Positions 52,811 through 61,099 of a DNA stretch of 64,000 nt are shown here, one piece after another; position 1 is the first letter of the stretch, and each line of letters opens with the position of its first letter. A program made the position numbers and the translations under genes. A model generated the notes under the pieces. The model was given only the letters and a program-made list of their open reading frames with translations, was not told the origin of the DNA and did no database searches. Source of the DNA: JBEVJK01 sp963791325 (lineage in GTDB: Bacteria; Pseudomonadota; Alphaproteobacteria; Rhizobiales; Rhizobiaceae); the NCBI GenBank assembly GCA_963791325.1, contig CAWBRU010000018.1, positions 310,001 through 374,000 on the forward strand. Reading direction: 5' to 3'.

Positions 52811-52880
52811 CGCGCGCGACGGATCTTGAAGCAGGACCGAGCGGAGCGGTTAATCGCCGCGCTGGCCAGAGGGTGAAGAT

Positions 52881-53102
52881 CAACTTCAGAGGCCGGCCGA
52901 ATCGAAGGACACCGAAGGCCTCGATTTCGTCGATCGCGAGGCGATGCGCCGCGCAGCCATCGCCCAACCTCCCGACATTGCCCGCAATGCACTGGCCGAT
53001 GTCGACGAGCGGGAATTCGTCGTCGGCGTCCGCGCCGAAGGCGGCGAAGTGTTTCGTGCCGCTCTGGTTTTGCGTGCCGGTTGGGTGGCTGAGGGAGACT
53101 AG
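52881..53102 (+). pseudogene. DUF6894-like gene remnant
   Basis: The plus strand reads KDTEGLDFVDREAMRRAAIA then ADVDEREFVVGVRAEGGEVF to a stop at 53100-53102, matching the small DUF6894 proteins common in rhizobia. The N-terminal motif (KINFRG) is one frame away near 52881-52895 and no start codon is in frame, so the gene is broken at its 5' end, next to the IS5 remnant. Confidence 0.55.
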
Positions 53103-53109
53103 CGGCGCC

Positions 53110-53134
53110 GGAACAAAAAAGTTCACCTCGGGTT
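53110..53134 (+). promoter_or_regulatory. EcfG-type promoter of the DUF4142 gene
   Basis: GGAAC, 16 bases, GGTT, ending 46 bases upstream of the DUF4142 start. Box sequences and spacing are identical to the sites at 48938 and 54610. Confidence 0.65.
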
Positions 53135-53180
53135 CGGGCGGTGAACCACCCATGTCTGTCAATCCGCAGGAGACTTGAAA

Positions 53181-53672
53181 ATGAATAGGGTTCGCTCCGC
53201 CGTTCTCGCAGCTGTCCTGGCGACGGTTCCCGCGGCCGTCGCCTATGGCGCGATGATGACGCCGCAAGATTTCGCCGCCGCTGCCGGCAGTTCCGACATG
53301 TTCGAGATCGAATCCAGCAAGATGGCGCTGAAGAAATCGAGCAGCACCTCGGTCAAGCAGTTCGCCGAGATGATGATCAAGGATCACACCGCCGCGACCG
53401 CTGGCCTGAAAGCGGCGGCAGAGCAGGACGGCGTCGCCGTCCCACGGCAGATGGTGTCCAAGGACGTCAAGAACATCGATCGCTTGGAAAAGCTCTCCGG
53501 CGGCGCATTCGACAACAAATACATCACCGAGCAGCGCGCCGCTCATCAGCAGGCGCTGGCCTTGTTCACCGCCTATGCCAAGGATGGCAGCGGCGCGGCG
53601 CTGAAGGCGCATGCCGCCAAGACCGCGCCGGTGGTCGAGCTGCATCTCGATCATCTGAAGACGCTGCGCTAG
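53181..53672 (+). CDS. DUF4142 family periplasmic protein
   Basis: This 163-residue protein has a signal peptide (VLAAVLATVPAAVAYGAMM, cleavage near AYG-A). The mature part is all-helical with the family core SSTSVKQFAEMMIKDHTAAT and ALALFTAYAKDGSGAALKAH. DUF4142 proteins are ferritin-like in fold, exported and often general-stress induced; their chemistry is unknown. The start at 53181 is preceded by CAGGAGAC. A clear EcfG-type promoter lies upstream. Confidence 0.85.
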   Translation: MNRVRSAVLAAVLATVPAAVAYGAMMTPQDFAAAAGSSDMFEIESSKMALKKSSSTSVKQFAEMMIKDHTAATAGLKAAAEQDGVAVPRQMVSKDVKNIDRLEKLSGGAFDNKYITEQRAAHQQALALFTAYAKDGSGAALKAHAAKTAPVVELHLDHLKTLR

Positions 53673-53853
53673 ATCGGTTCAGCGTCTGTTCGATCGCTGA
53701 CCCGTTCCACGTCTTTGTTTTTCCGCAATTCCGATGGAGAGGCGATTTCCACTTCTCCTCGAATAGACGGTGACCTCGGGTGCAGCATTGCACGGGGGCC
53801 TGCTGGCACGTGGCACGCACGTTCTCGCGCTATGGCCTTCCGCAACTCTGGAA

Positions 53854-54111
53854 TCAGCGCCTGGGATCTGAGGAGTTCCGTCGGACGGATCGCTTGATGT
53901 CGGCGCTTTTGTCCCTCTCGTTGCTGAGCCTACGGCCCAAGGCACTGCAATGTCGGGCGAGCGCGTCAGTCAGCTCCTCAATCGAGATTCGGTCGAATTT
54001 TGGCCCGAGCTCCTTGAGAACCGCGACCTTCCTCACCGGCTGATCGGGTGGCACCTGCTCGAGCAGACCGCGGATGGCGATGGAGAGTCGCTGTTCCTCG
54101 TCGCGCTTCAT
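53854..54111 (-). CDS. Small hypothetical protein
   Basis: These 85 codons start MKRDEEQRLSIAIRGLLEQV behind GGGGTGG. The sequence is charged and predicted mostly helical (ELGPKFDRISIEELTDALAR), with no recognised family and no membrane segment. The same frame stays open far upstream, where the residues become Arg/Ser-rich and unlike a protein, so the start is a guess. The flanking stretches 53673-53853 and 54112-54609 contain nothing else recognisable. Confidence 0.35.
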   Translation of the reverse strand: MKRDEEQRLSIAIRGLLEQVPPDQPVRKVAVLKELGPKFDRISIEELTDALARHCSALGRRLSNERDKSADIKRSVRRNSSDPRR

Positions 54112-54609
54112 CCACCCCAACTTGGGTCCAATCAAATTGTTCACACTTGGCGGAAAAAAGGCCGGGCGCGGAATGCCTTCATCACCCTCCGGCGACAGCT
54201 CTTGTTGCCCCCTTCCTGAGCTGCCGCACGAGCGCGCGACCGTCGAGGTCTGCCTCCTTTGGGGCATATTGATCTCGCGCCTTGCGGACGGCTCTATGCT
54301 GCCGCACAAGTTTTGAACACCGCCCTGTTTCATCTCGAATGGATTTTTGAAGCGGTCGAGCACCGCCGTAGCATTGGCAACGCCAAGCGCGACGGTCACC
54401 CGCCGGCCTCCAAGTCTGGTAGGTACCTGAATCCAATTCATTTTTCGGCGGCTCGAATGAGTAGCCGATGGCCTGATCCCATCCCATCGCAGAAGAGCAA
54501 AGTTTGGCGACGCTACCACACTACGATGAGTTCTGGTCCTTCTACGGATCAGTCGCGAGCGGTTCAATTCTCGAGAGCAGGCTCAATCCATCGTTGGTCG
54601 ATCAGTCCG

Positions 54610-54634
54610 GGAACAAGCGACCCGGAATGCGGTT
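54610..54634 (+). promoter_or_regulatory. EcfG-type promoter of the dehydrogenase pair
   Basis: GGAAC, 16 bases, GGTT, ending 35 bases upstream of the alcohol dehydrogenase start. It is the third copy of this exact box pair and spacing in the window. Confidence 0.65.
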
Positions 54635-54669
54635 CGGAGGTGAGCAAGTCAATTTGACCGGGACGAGAC

Positions 54670-55839
54670 ATGCGCGCACTGACATGGCACGGGAAGCACG
54701 ACATCCGGTGCGAAAGCGTTCCGGATCCGAAAATTGAAGATCCGCGTGATGCGGTCATCAAAGTCACAGCCTGTGCCATTTGTGGCTCGGATCTCCATCT
54801 CTACAACGGCGTCATTCCCGATATGCATAGTGGCGACGTGCTTGGCCACGAGAACATGGGCGAAGTGATGGAGATTGGCGCGGGGGTAACCAACCTCAAG
54901 GTCGGCGACCGCGTAGTCGTTCCCTTCACGATCTCCTGTGGTGAATGCTTTTTCTGCAAGAGAGGCCAATTCTCTGGCTGTGAACGGTCCAATCCGTCGT
55001 CAAAGAAGGCTGAGCAACTCTGGGGTCACTCCCCAGCCGGTCTGTTTGGATATTCGCACCTGCTTGGTGGCTACAGTGGTGGACAAGCCGAATTCTTACG
55101 TGTGCCGTTTGCTGATGTCGGACCCTTGAAGGTTCCCGAGCACCTCACGGATGAGCAGGTGCTCTTCCTGTCTGACATTTTCCCGACCGGCTACATGGCG
55201 GCAGATTTCTGCAACATCCAGCCCGGAGACACGATCGCGATATGGGGATGCGGGCCAGTTGGCCAAATGGCTATCCGAAGCGCCTTCTTGCTGGGAGCGG
55301 AACGAGTGGTTGCTATAGACGCGGTTCCGGAGAGGTTGGCGATGGCGGGCGACGCCGGAGCCATCATCGTGAATTTCCTTGATGAAGATGTTTTTGATCG
55401 CATCCAGGAATTGACGAAGGGCCGCGGCGCAGACGCCTGCATCGACGCGGTTGGAACCGAGCCGATGGCAACGTCGAGTTTTTACGCGCTGTTGGATCGG
55501 GTCAAGGTCGCGACGTTCATGGGAACAGATCGCCCGCACGTGCTACGGCAAGCAATTCACTGCTGCCGCAACTTCGGCACGGTATCGATAGTCGGGATCT
55601 ATGGCGGGTTTCTCGACAAGATTCCGATGGGGTCGGCCATCAACCGTGGCCTGACCTTCCGCATGGCACAGACACCTGTACAGCATTACCTCCCAATTCT
55701 GCTTGACCACATCGAGAAGGGCGAGATCGATCCATCTTTCGTTGTCACCCATCGAGCGGCGTTAGAAGACGGTCCAAACCTTTATAAGACTTTCAACGAG
55801 AAGAGCGAGGGCTGTATCAAGGTTGTTCTAAAGCCGTAA
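54670..55839 (+). CDS. Zinc-dependent alcohol dehydrogenase (MDR family, formaldehyde-dehydrogenase-like)
   Basis: This 389-residue medium-chain dehydrogenase has catalytic-zinc ligands in ACAICGSDLHLYNG near residue 36 and GHENMGEV near residue 59. The structural-zinc cluster is CGECFFCKRGQFSGC near residue 96. The NAD site is IAIWGCGPVGQMAIRSAFLL near residue 193. The substrate is unknown; the closest-looking family is glutathione-independent formaldehyde or threonine dehydrogenases. It sits behind an EcfG-type promoter and 12 bases upstream of an SDR, so it is a likely general-stress operon. Confidence 0.9.
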   Translation: MRALTWHGKHDIRCESVPDPKIEDPRDAVIKVTACAICGSDLHLYNGVIPDMHSGDVLGHENMGEVMEIGAGVTNLKVGDRVVVPFTISCGECFFCKRGQFSGCERSNPSSKKAEQLWGHSPAGLFGYSHLLGGYSGGQAEFLRVPFADVGPLKVPEHLTDEQVLFLSDIFPTGYMAADFCNIQPGDTIAIWGCGPVGQMAIRSAFLLGAERVVAIDAVPERLAMAGDAGAIIVNFLDEDVFDRIQELTKGRGADACIDAVGTEPMATSSFYALLDRVKVATFMGTDRPHVLRQAIHCCRNFGTVSIVGIYGGFLDKIPMGSAINRGLTFRMAQTPVQHYLPILLDHIEKGEIDPSFVVTHRAALEDGPNLYKTFNEKSEGCIKVVLKP

Positions 55840-55851
55840 GGAGGCGGATCC

Positions 55852-56646
55852 ATGGCAACCGTGTCCCGTTCATTGGCTGTTGTCACCGGAGCATCGAGCG
55901 GAATCGGGTACGAACTTGCCAAAGTTGCGGCGGAAAACGACTTTGATCTGATCATTGCCGCCGACGAGGCTGAGATTGAGGACGCTGCAATTAACCTGCG
56001 CGGTTTTGGCTGCCAGGTGCAAGCGGTCGAAACTGATTTGTCTACAATCTTGGGTGTCGATAAACTGCTCGAGACTGTTTCCACCGATGGGCGGCCGGTC
56101 TCGGCGCTAATAGCCAACGCCGGCCGCGGGCTCGGGCATGCATTCCTTGACCAAAACTTCGAACAGGTCCGCAAGGTTGTCGATACAAATATTACGGGCA
56201 CTATTTATCTCATTCACCGTGTTGGCCAAAAGATGAGAGATCAGAACAGCGGCCGAATACTTAACACCGGGTCAATCGCCGGATTCATGCCTGGAAGTTT
56301 TCAGGCAGTTTACAACGGAAGCAATGCATTCTTAAACAGCTTCTCTTTCGCGCTCCGCAATGAATTGAAGGATAGCGAAGTTACCGTCACCTGCCTGATG
56401 CCTGGCGCGACCGAGACCGAATTTTTCGAACGCGCTGACATGCTCGACACCAAGGTGGGTCAAGCCGAAAAAGACGATCCTGCAGACGTTGCCAAGACCG
56501 GGTTCGACGCCATGATGCGCGGGGACGGAGACATCGTGTCAGGAATGAAGAACAAGATTCAGTCGGCCATCGCCAATGTGACGCCGTCCGGAATGCTTGC
56601 CGAGCAGCATCGGAAGATGGCGGAGCCAGGGACTGGAAATGAGTGA
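55852..56646 (+). CDS. SDR family oxidoreductase with altered YxxxK motif
   Basis: This 264-residue SDR has the cofactor motif TGASSGIG near residue 13, ANAGRG near residue 88 and the catalytic Ser region TGSIAGFMPG near residue 142. The active-site motif reads YNGSN where classical SDRs have YxxxK: the Lys codon position is AAT (Asn). The tail has LMPGATETEFFERADMLDTK. The missing Lys should cripple normal proton relay, so it may be inactive, specialised or mutated. A very good AAGGAGG site follows the dehydrogenase stop. Confidence 0.87.
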   Translation: MATVSRSLAVVTGASSGIGYELAKVAAENDFDLIIAADEAEIEDAAINLRGFGCQVQAVETDLSTILGVDKLLETVSTDGRPVSALIANAGRGLGHAFLDQNFEQVRKVVDTNITGTIYLIHRVGQKMRDQNSGRILNTGSIAGFMPGSFQAVYNGSNAFLNSFSFALRNELKDSEVTVTCLMPGATETEFFERADMLDTKVGQAEKDDPADVAKTGFDAMMRGDGDIVSGMKNKIQSAIANVTPSGMLAEQHRKMAEPGTGNE

Positions 56647-56838
56647 GACGTGGATCGCATTTTCGCTGCCGGTGTGACCCACCAGGGTTCGTCGCATATG
56701 TGACACGGTTGAAGTCCAATGGTCCAGTTGGCGCAGTTCACAATGATTTGGCGACGCTTGTTGCGTTGACGGGGACCTCCCATGCCAAGTGCCCCGTGGA
56801 CACGACCGGCTTCTCAACGCCTAAGGACAGTGTGAAGC

Positions 56839-57024
56839 CTACCGGAGGGGTGTCGAACGGTGGATGAGCTTGGCGCTGGTCACCGCATCCGCGCTGGAGA
56901 ACAGGCTGACCTCGTGCCCGAGCCCAACCAGTTCCTCGGTCAGATAGGAAACCACCCGCTCGGTGCGACCATAAAGACGCGGCGGAACGGCTTCATAGAG
57001 CGGCGAGACCTGGGCAATGCGCAT
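56839..57024 (-). pseudogene. N-terminal remnant of a family 4 glycosyltransferase
   Basis: The ~61 codons start MRIAQVSPLYEAVPPRLYGR and continue TERVVSYLTEELVGLGHEVS, the standard opening of GT4 enzymes. After ~55 residues the family similarity ends and a stop follows, so the catalytic part is missing. Flanking stretches 56647-56838 and 57025-57240 hold no other recognisable gene. Confidence 0.7.
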
Positions 57025-57240
57025 CAGCGCCCCACTTCCGCCTTGGCGGCAGACCGGTGCGGGCCATAAAGGCCATGCGTCAGGCATTGCGCCCAGGCAT
57101 GGTCGGCCTCCAAGGCCAGCTGAAGAGGGTCACCTGAGGATGGTCGCGGGTTGCAGCGCGATCGGGAGCACGCTGCAGCCAGCTCGCGTGAGCTCCTCAA
57201 GCAGGATAAGCTAACCAACAGGAGATACGAAGGATGTCCA

Positions 57241-57510
57241 TCACTCCCCGCTGCGGTTGACGAACTTGTTGAACCGGCTGGTGTCGCCGCTGCTGGTCTT
57301 GTCCTGATTGAGAAAGGCCAGCTCGTTCTCGTCGAAGACCTCGAAGAACTGTTCCCAGCTGATTGCCTCGAGATGCGGCTCCTTTTCCCCGAAGTCGATG
57401 CGCAGGATGCCGCCCTCGCCGCCGGTCTTGACCCGTGCCGGCTTACCGTCGCGTCCCTCAGCCCACTTGCGGATGGTCGTGTGGTCGGTGGTGGTCCTGG
57501 CTTCGCTCAT
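57241..57510 (-). CDS. Conserved small acidic protein of unknown function
   Basis: This 89-residue protein starts MSEARTTTDHTTIRKWAEGR and contains GILRIDFGEKEPHLEAISWE plus QFFEVFDENELAFLNQDKTS. Proteins of this type are widespread in alphaproteobacteria and sometimes misannotated as 1,4-alpha-glucan branching enzyme; no function is known. The start at 57510 has GGAG upstream. A perfect EcfG-type promoter lies 60 bases upstream. Confidence 0.75.
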   Translation of the reverse strand: MSEARTTTDHTTIRKWAEGRDGKPARVKTGGEGGILRIDFGEKEPHLEAISWEQFFEVFDENELAFLNQDKTSSGDTSRFNKFVNRSGE

Positions 57511-57570
57511 CGTCGTGCTCCAAGCATTTCGGGCGCCTCGCCTCCTTGGCTCGACGCCGGTTCGCGGGAG

Positions 57571-57595
57571 AACGACCGAGGCTTTGATCCGTTCC
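57571..57595 (-). promoter_or_regulatory. EcfG-type promoter of the small acidic protein gene
   Basis: On the minus strand GGAAC, 16 bases, CGTT: a perfect match to the alphaproteobacterial general-stress consensus. It lies 60 bases upstream of the ATG at 57510. Confidence 0.7.
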
Positions 57596-57670
57596 GGCAA
57601 AGCCTGGATCAAAAGCCCGCCTTGGCCCGTTCCCCATCCCGTCCCGACCGGATCACAACAGGAGACTTCC

Positions 57671-57913
57671 ATGCGGCGGATGGCTCTTTCCCTTCTCGTT
57701 GCGGCAGCCATGTGCGGCGCGGCGGGCTGCAGCAACAGCAGCGATGAAAAGACCGACGCCTCCAGCGCCGATCGGCAGCAAGGCGTGAAGAACGCGACGC
57801 CTGCGATGCAAGGGACGGTGGAAAAGCAGACCGGCGACCGCGATCCCACGCCCGAAACCGGCACCGGGGGTGACCAGCAGACAAGCCAGCCGGAGCAGCC
57901 GAAGCCGAAATAA
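57671..57913 (+). CDS. Small lipoprotein
   Basis: This 80-residue protein has a lipobox signal (LLVAAAMCGAAGCSNSSDEK, Cys about residue 20). The mature part is hydrophilic and low-complexity, rich in Asp, Thr, Gln and Pro, ending PEQPKPK. It has no known domain. CAGGAGA precedes the ATG. It is probably anchored in the outer or inner membrane. Function unknown. Confidence 0.7.
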   Translation: MRRMALSLLVAAAMCGAAGCSNSSDEKTDASSADRQQGVKNATPAMQGTVEKQTGDRDPTPETGTGGDQQTSQPEQPKPK

Positions 57914-57933
57914 GGCTTGGCAGGCCCGAGGCA

Positions 57934-57959
57934 GGAACATGTGGCCCCTCCTGCCGGTT
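57934..57959 (+). promoter_or_regulatory. EcfG-type promoter upstream of two small genes
   Basis: GGAAC, 17 bases, GGTT, ending 34 bases before the 59-residue gene at 57994. The 17-base spacer is also accepted by EcfG sigma factors. It may also drive the NepR-like gene downstream. Confidence 0.55.
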
Positions 57960-57993
57960 GGAGCCGCGAAGGTTGATCTCGCGAGCCCCGACA

Positions 57994-58173
57994 ATGAAGA
58001 AGACGCCGACCGATCTGGACCGTCTGGCTGAACAGGAAACCGCTCATTTCTTGCGCCGCTCATCGCTCACCTACCTTGAATGCTGTGTCAGCTTGATGCT
58101 GACGCATATGGCCAAGGAAGATGTCGCGGCACTGCTGGAGCGTGAAGCCGAGCTGCTGCGCGAGTTCGATTGA
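57994..58173 (+). CDS. Small hypothetical protein
   Basis: This 59-residue protein, MKKTPTDLDRLAEQETAHFL and onward, is helical and charged, ending LEREAELLREFD. No family was recognised. It sits directly behind an EcfG-type promoter and upstream of the NepR-like gene, so it is a candidate stress gene. Confidence 0.5.
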   Translation: MKKTPTDLDRLAEQETAHFLRRSSLTYLECCVSLMLTHMAKEDVAALLEREAELLREFD

Positions 58174-58259
58174 GCTCCATCTGCTCCTCGTCACCCCTTC
58201 CGTGCCGCCGAGAGAGCCTGACTTCTCTTGCCTGTTAACATTTGTTATAGGCAGAAGTC

Positions 58260-58448
58260 ATGGCCCAGGATGTCCCGCAGCTCCCCACGTTTTCGACTCT
58301 CGGGTCCGAGACCGACTCGGCCGAGAAGCAGCTCCACCGGCTGCTCGATGCGATCGGAGACGAGACGGTGCCGGACCGGCTGCTTTCGCTCGCGATCCAG
58401 CTGCAGGAAGCCTTGGTCGAGCAGCGCCGTCGGCGAAATCCGAGCTGA
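58260..58448 (+). CDS. NepR-like small protein (possible anti-sigma factor of EcfG)
   Basis: This 62-residue protein has SAEKQLHRLLDAIGDETVPD followed by RLLSLAIQLQEALVEQRRRR, which resembles the NepR pattern (a helix, then V-P-D/E-R-hydrophobic). NepR holds EcfG until phosphorylated PhyR takes it away. Its stop is 2 bases from the convergent EcfG stop. The usual nepR-ecfG operon and phyR are not seen here, so the assignment is tentative. Confidence 0.5.
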   Translation: MAQDVPQLPTFSTLGSETDSAEKQLHRLLDAIGDETVPDRLLSLAIQLQEALVEQRRRRNPS

Positions 58449-58450
58449 CG

Positions 58451-59038
58451 TTACCGTTGGCGCTCGGATGCCGCGGATCCGGCCCCGAGGCCGAGCTGCA
58501 GTGACGTTTCGACCAGCGATTGCGGTGATCCCTCGCCAAGATCCTCCAGGATCTTCTGCCGGGCCCGGTTGAGCCGGCTTTTCACGGTCCCCATGGCGCA
58601 GCCGCAGATGCTCGCGGTGTCTTCGTAGCTGATGCCCATCACGCCGATCAGGATCAGCACGTCGCGCTGCTGATCGGGCAGCCTCTGGATCGCCTGATGC
58701 AGCTCCCGCGCGCGGATCGACCACTCCTGCGGCGCCGGCGTGATCGGCATGCCCGAGACGCAGTCGAGCAGGCCCGGAGCCTCGCGGGTATACGCCTTGA
58801 TGCGGGTGTAGAAGGTGTTGCGCATGATCGTAAACAGCCAGGACTTCATGTTGGTCCCCGGCTCGAACCGGTCGATCGCGGCAATCGCCTTGGTCAGTGT
58901 CTCCTGCACCAGATCGTCGGCATTGGTGCTGTCACGGCAGAACGTTCTGGCGAAAGCGCGCAGCGCGGGAATGAAGCTGACGATATCCGGATCCGGTTTA
59001 CCAGAATTAGTCTTGCTCACTCGAGCGGGCTTTGTCAT
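58451..59038 (-). CDS. ecfG: EcfG-type general stress sigma factor (ECF15 group)
   Basis: This 195-residue sigma factor has region 2 (LRAFARTFCRDSTNADDLVQ, then RFEPGTNMKSWLFTIMRNTF) and region 4 (LPDQQRDVLILIGVMGISYE, then ICGCAMGTVKSRLNRARQKI), in the wording characteristic of EcfG. It drives the general stress response in alphaproteobacteria. A perfect GGAAC-N16-CGTT promoter upstream suggests autoregulation, and five similar sites lie within 10 kb. No PhyR response regulator lies in the window. Confidence 0.85.
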   Translation of the reverse strand: MTKPARVSKTNSGKPDPDIVSFIPALRAFARTFCRDSTNADDLVQETLTKAIAAIDRFEPGTNMKSWLFTIMRNTFYTRIKAYTREAPGLLDCVSGMPITPAPQEWSIRARELHQAIQRLPDQQRDVLILIGVMGISYEDTASICGCAMGTVKSRLNRARQKILEDLGEGSPQSLVETSLQLGLGAGSAASERQR

Positions 59039-59103
59039 GTCGACCGCCTTTCCGTGAACGAGGTGTATAGACAGCTACCAGGTTTGTACGACGCAAACGA
59101 AGA

Positions 59104-59128
59104 AACGCTGGCATTCGGCGATGGTTCC
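59104..59128 (-). promoter_or_regulatory. EcfG-type promoter of the sigma gene (autoregulation)
   Basis: On the minus strand GGAAC, 16 bases, CGTT, a perfect general-stress consensus, 65 bases upstream of the sigma factor ATG. Autoregulated ecfG genes are well documented in rhizobia. Confidence 0.75.
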
Positions 59129-59884
59129 TGCTCTGTGCGGGACCAAGCGGGGTCAGATCGTCCACGCCAAGTAAGCTCGACCGGCCCTTCGCGGCCCATC
59201 TTGAAAGTGAACTCACACCTGGCATGCGGCTCATTGGCAGCGGCTAGCCAACTCGATCCGCGCTGGTACCAAGACGCAATCCGTGCCGGCGCCAACATGC
59301 TGCTGGGGCGATGGGAAGAAGTGCTCAGTCCCGAAATCCCTGCAGGCGGAAGCCGGCCGGGAACTAAGCGATGAGAGCGCGTTCGTGGACAGGTTGATCG
59401 GTACTAGCTCTACGCTCGTTCTCCGAGTGGAGGCCCGTTACATTGCCGATCACGTTCTTTCCCGGGCACACGCGAATGGAATTCGGAACAGGCTTGGGCA
59501 GACCGTCTCAAGCTGACCGACAGAGGGCAAATCGGACCGCGCGGACGGAAGCCCACAGGTCGATTTGTGGCATAGACCAGCACACGTGTAAGGAGCACAA
59601 GGCGGCTAAGGTTAGAGGCGTGAGCCCGGGTGCCCCGATCAGCGCCGCCAAGTCATTTTGTAGCTGGTTCGAAGTCGATGCGGAATCTGCGACCGACAAT
59701 AAGCTGACGACCTTGGCCGATGATCTGGTCAACGAAGAGGCACTGGGTTGATTTAGTAAGGGACTTTGTCCGCTGTTGGCTGCTTGCACGGGAGTCCGCC
59801 GCAATCGGAGGTTCGATTGCGGCGGGTAAAGACCAGGCTCAAATTTGGTTCTTGAGGTGCCGCTTAGCAAGCATAAGTCCACTC
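59129..59884. other. Spacer of about 750 bases without recognisable gene
   Basis: Several short overlapping frames (for example plus-strand 59283-59516 and 59443-59751) show no family resemblance, no convincing ribosome sites and mixed composition. The stretch looks like eroded DNA between the sigma gene and the DUF2382 gene. Confidence 0.4.
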
Positions 59885-60580
59885 TTACTCTGCGGGCCCC
59901 GTCCCATTGCCCGTTCCAGCCAACCGTTGCCGGGCGCCTCGTTCGTCCTCCACCTCAACTTCGGTGTGACGTACAGTGTCCGACACGGTCTCCGTTCGCC
60001 CTTCCGCTTCCTTGCGCAGCGTGATCTCTTCCGTCACCCGAGCTTCTTTGGAGACCACCGCTTCTTCGTGGAATGCGTCCTCTCTTCCCGTGAGTTCCTT
60101 GTCAACAGGTCGACGCTCCACTCTCACACGTTCTTGGCGCAAAGTAACTTGTTCTTCAGCGGGCTCCTCGACCAGGTAAGAGCGCACTCGCACACGTCCT
60201 AGGTTGGTGTCGCGTTTGCCAACGCGCAAACGTTCCTCGACAATCGGGATAGCCTCTTTGTTGGTGTCGATCTCCAACTCGCCGGGCTGCAGGGTTCCCT
60301 TCTGCTGGCCGACCTGCGCGTCGCCACCCATCAGGCCAGCACCTGGAGTTTCCGTAAGCGTGCTCTTCTGAGTAGCCGTGACGCCCCCGCTGCCCCCTGT
60401 CCATCCCTCGGACCGCCATGCAGTTGACCGCTCCTCGAGATCGACCGTGCCCTCATCATCAAGGATGTCGACAGCGTCATTGAATATGGTGGGCCAAGAT
60501 CGGTAACCGTTACTAGATAGCCGCCTCGCCGCAACCCTTCGCCGTAGGTTTCACGATGAAGGACAGCGGAGTGAAACGCG
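59885..60580 (-). pseudogene. DUF2382 (YsnF/AvaK-type) stress protein, frameshifted
   Basis: The C-terminal ~150 residues are a clear DUF2382 domain (ELEIDTNKEAIPIVEERLRV, then VRVRSYLVEEPAEEQVTLRQ). The frame stays open upstream through IFNDAVDILDDEGTVDLEER and STAWRSEGWTG, the end of the linked general-stress-17M-like domain. The preceding piece, HRETYGEGLRRGGYLVTVTD, is in another frame, so a 1-base loss or 2-base gain lies near 60485-60495. No N-terminal start was found. A shorter product from the ATG at 60331 (148 residues) could still be made. Confidence 0.7.
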
Positions 60581-60589
60581 GCCAAACTC

Positions 60590-61099
60590 GAACACCAGGA
60601 GGCGTGACGATGTGCCTCTCAAAGCCGCCGCCAAGCGGAAATTCAGGGAAAAGGGGTTAAGACCATAGTCAATGAGGAAGATGTTCGGCAGGCAATCCGC
60701 GATTTATTAAAGAGCCTACAGGCAATCTCGGAGCCGGGCGCAATCATGGTCTCGGCGGTGGACGTGAGTCTGCATCACCATCGAGGTGCCCCGGCCGGAG
60801 TGGGACAGATCTCTAAGCCATCCCGTGAAAGGACCAGCCAAGCTCCAGCATTGAACCCGCTTGGGCCTGGCCTCTAGAGCGTACAGACGCGGGCTTAAAA
60901 ACCTGGACCGCATCCCGCTTCACCACTGAGTCGTCCTCATCAAGTCGGCGAGATCCAGGTCAGTTACTTCAGGCTTGATCTCATCCTTTACTACGATCGC
61001 CAGAACCCCGCACTCTCATTCGACTGAAACCGACCGGGGATTCGGAACGGTAGGCCGGACGCTGAATTGATGATCTCGATGAAAGAGAGGAACGAAGTC
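60590..61099. other. Spacer of about 500 bases without recognisable gene
   Basis: No frame resembles a known family on either strand. The missing 5' part of the DUF2382 gene was looked for here and not found. Confidence 0.4.

Noticed and set aside
57024..57218. Upstream minus-strand frame before the glycosyltransferase remnant
   Set aside because: It is in a different frame from the remnant and resembles nothing; probably decayed flanking DNA.
60837..60945. D-arm-like sequence (minus strand GACTCAGTGGTGAAGCG) near gene-poor DNA
   Set aside because: No acceptor stem, anticodon arm or T arm could be paired around it, so it is not called a tRNA or fragment.
61067..61099. Earlier in-frame start codons for the pyrophosphatase-like gene
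   Set aside because: The AGAGAGG ribosome site falls inside that extension and best serves the ATG at 61100.
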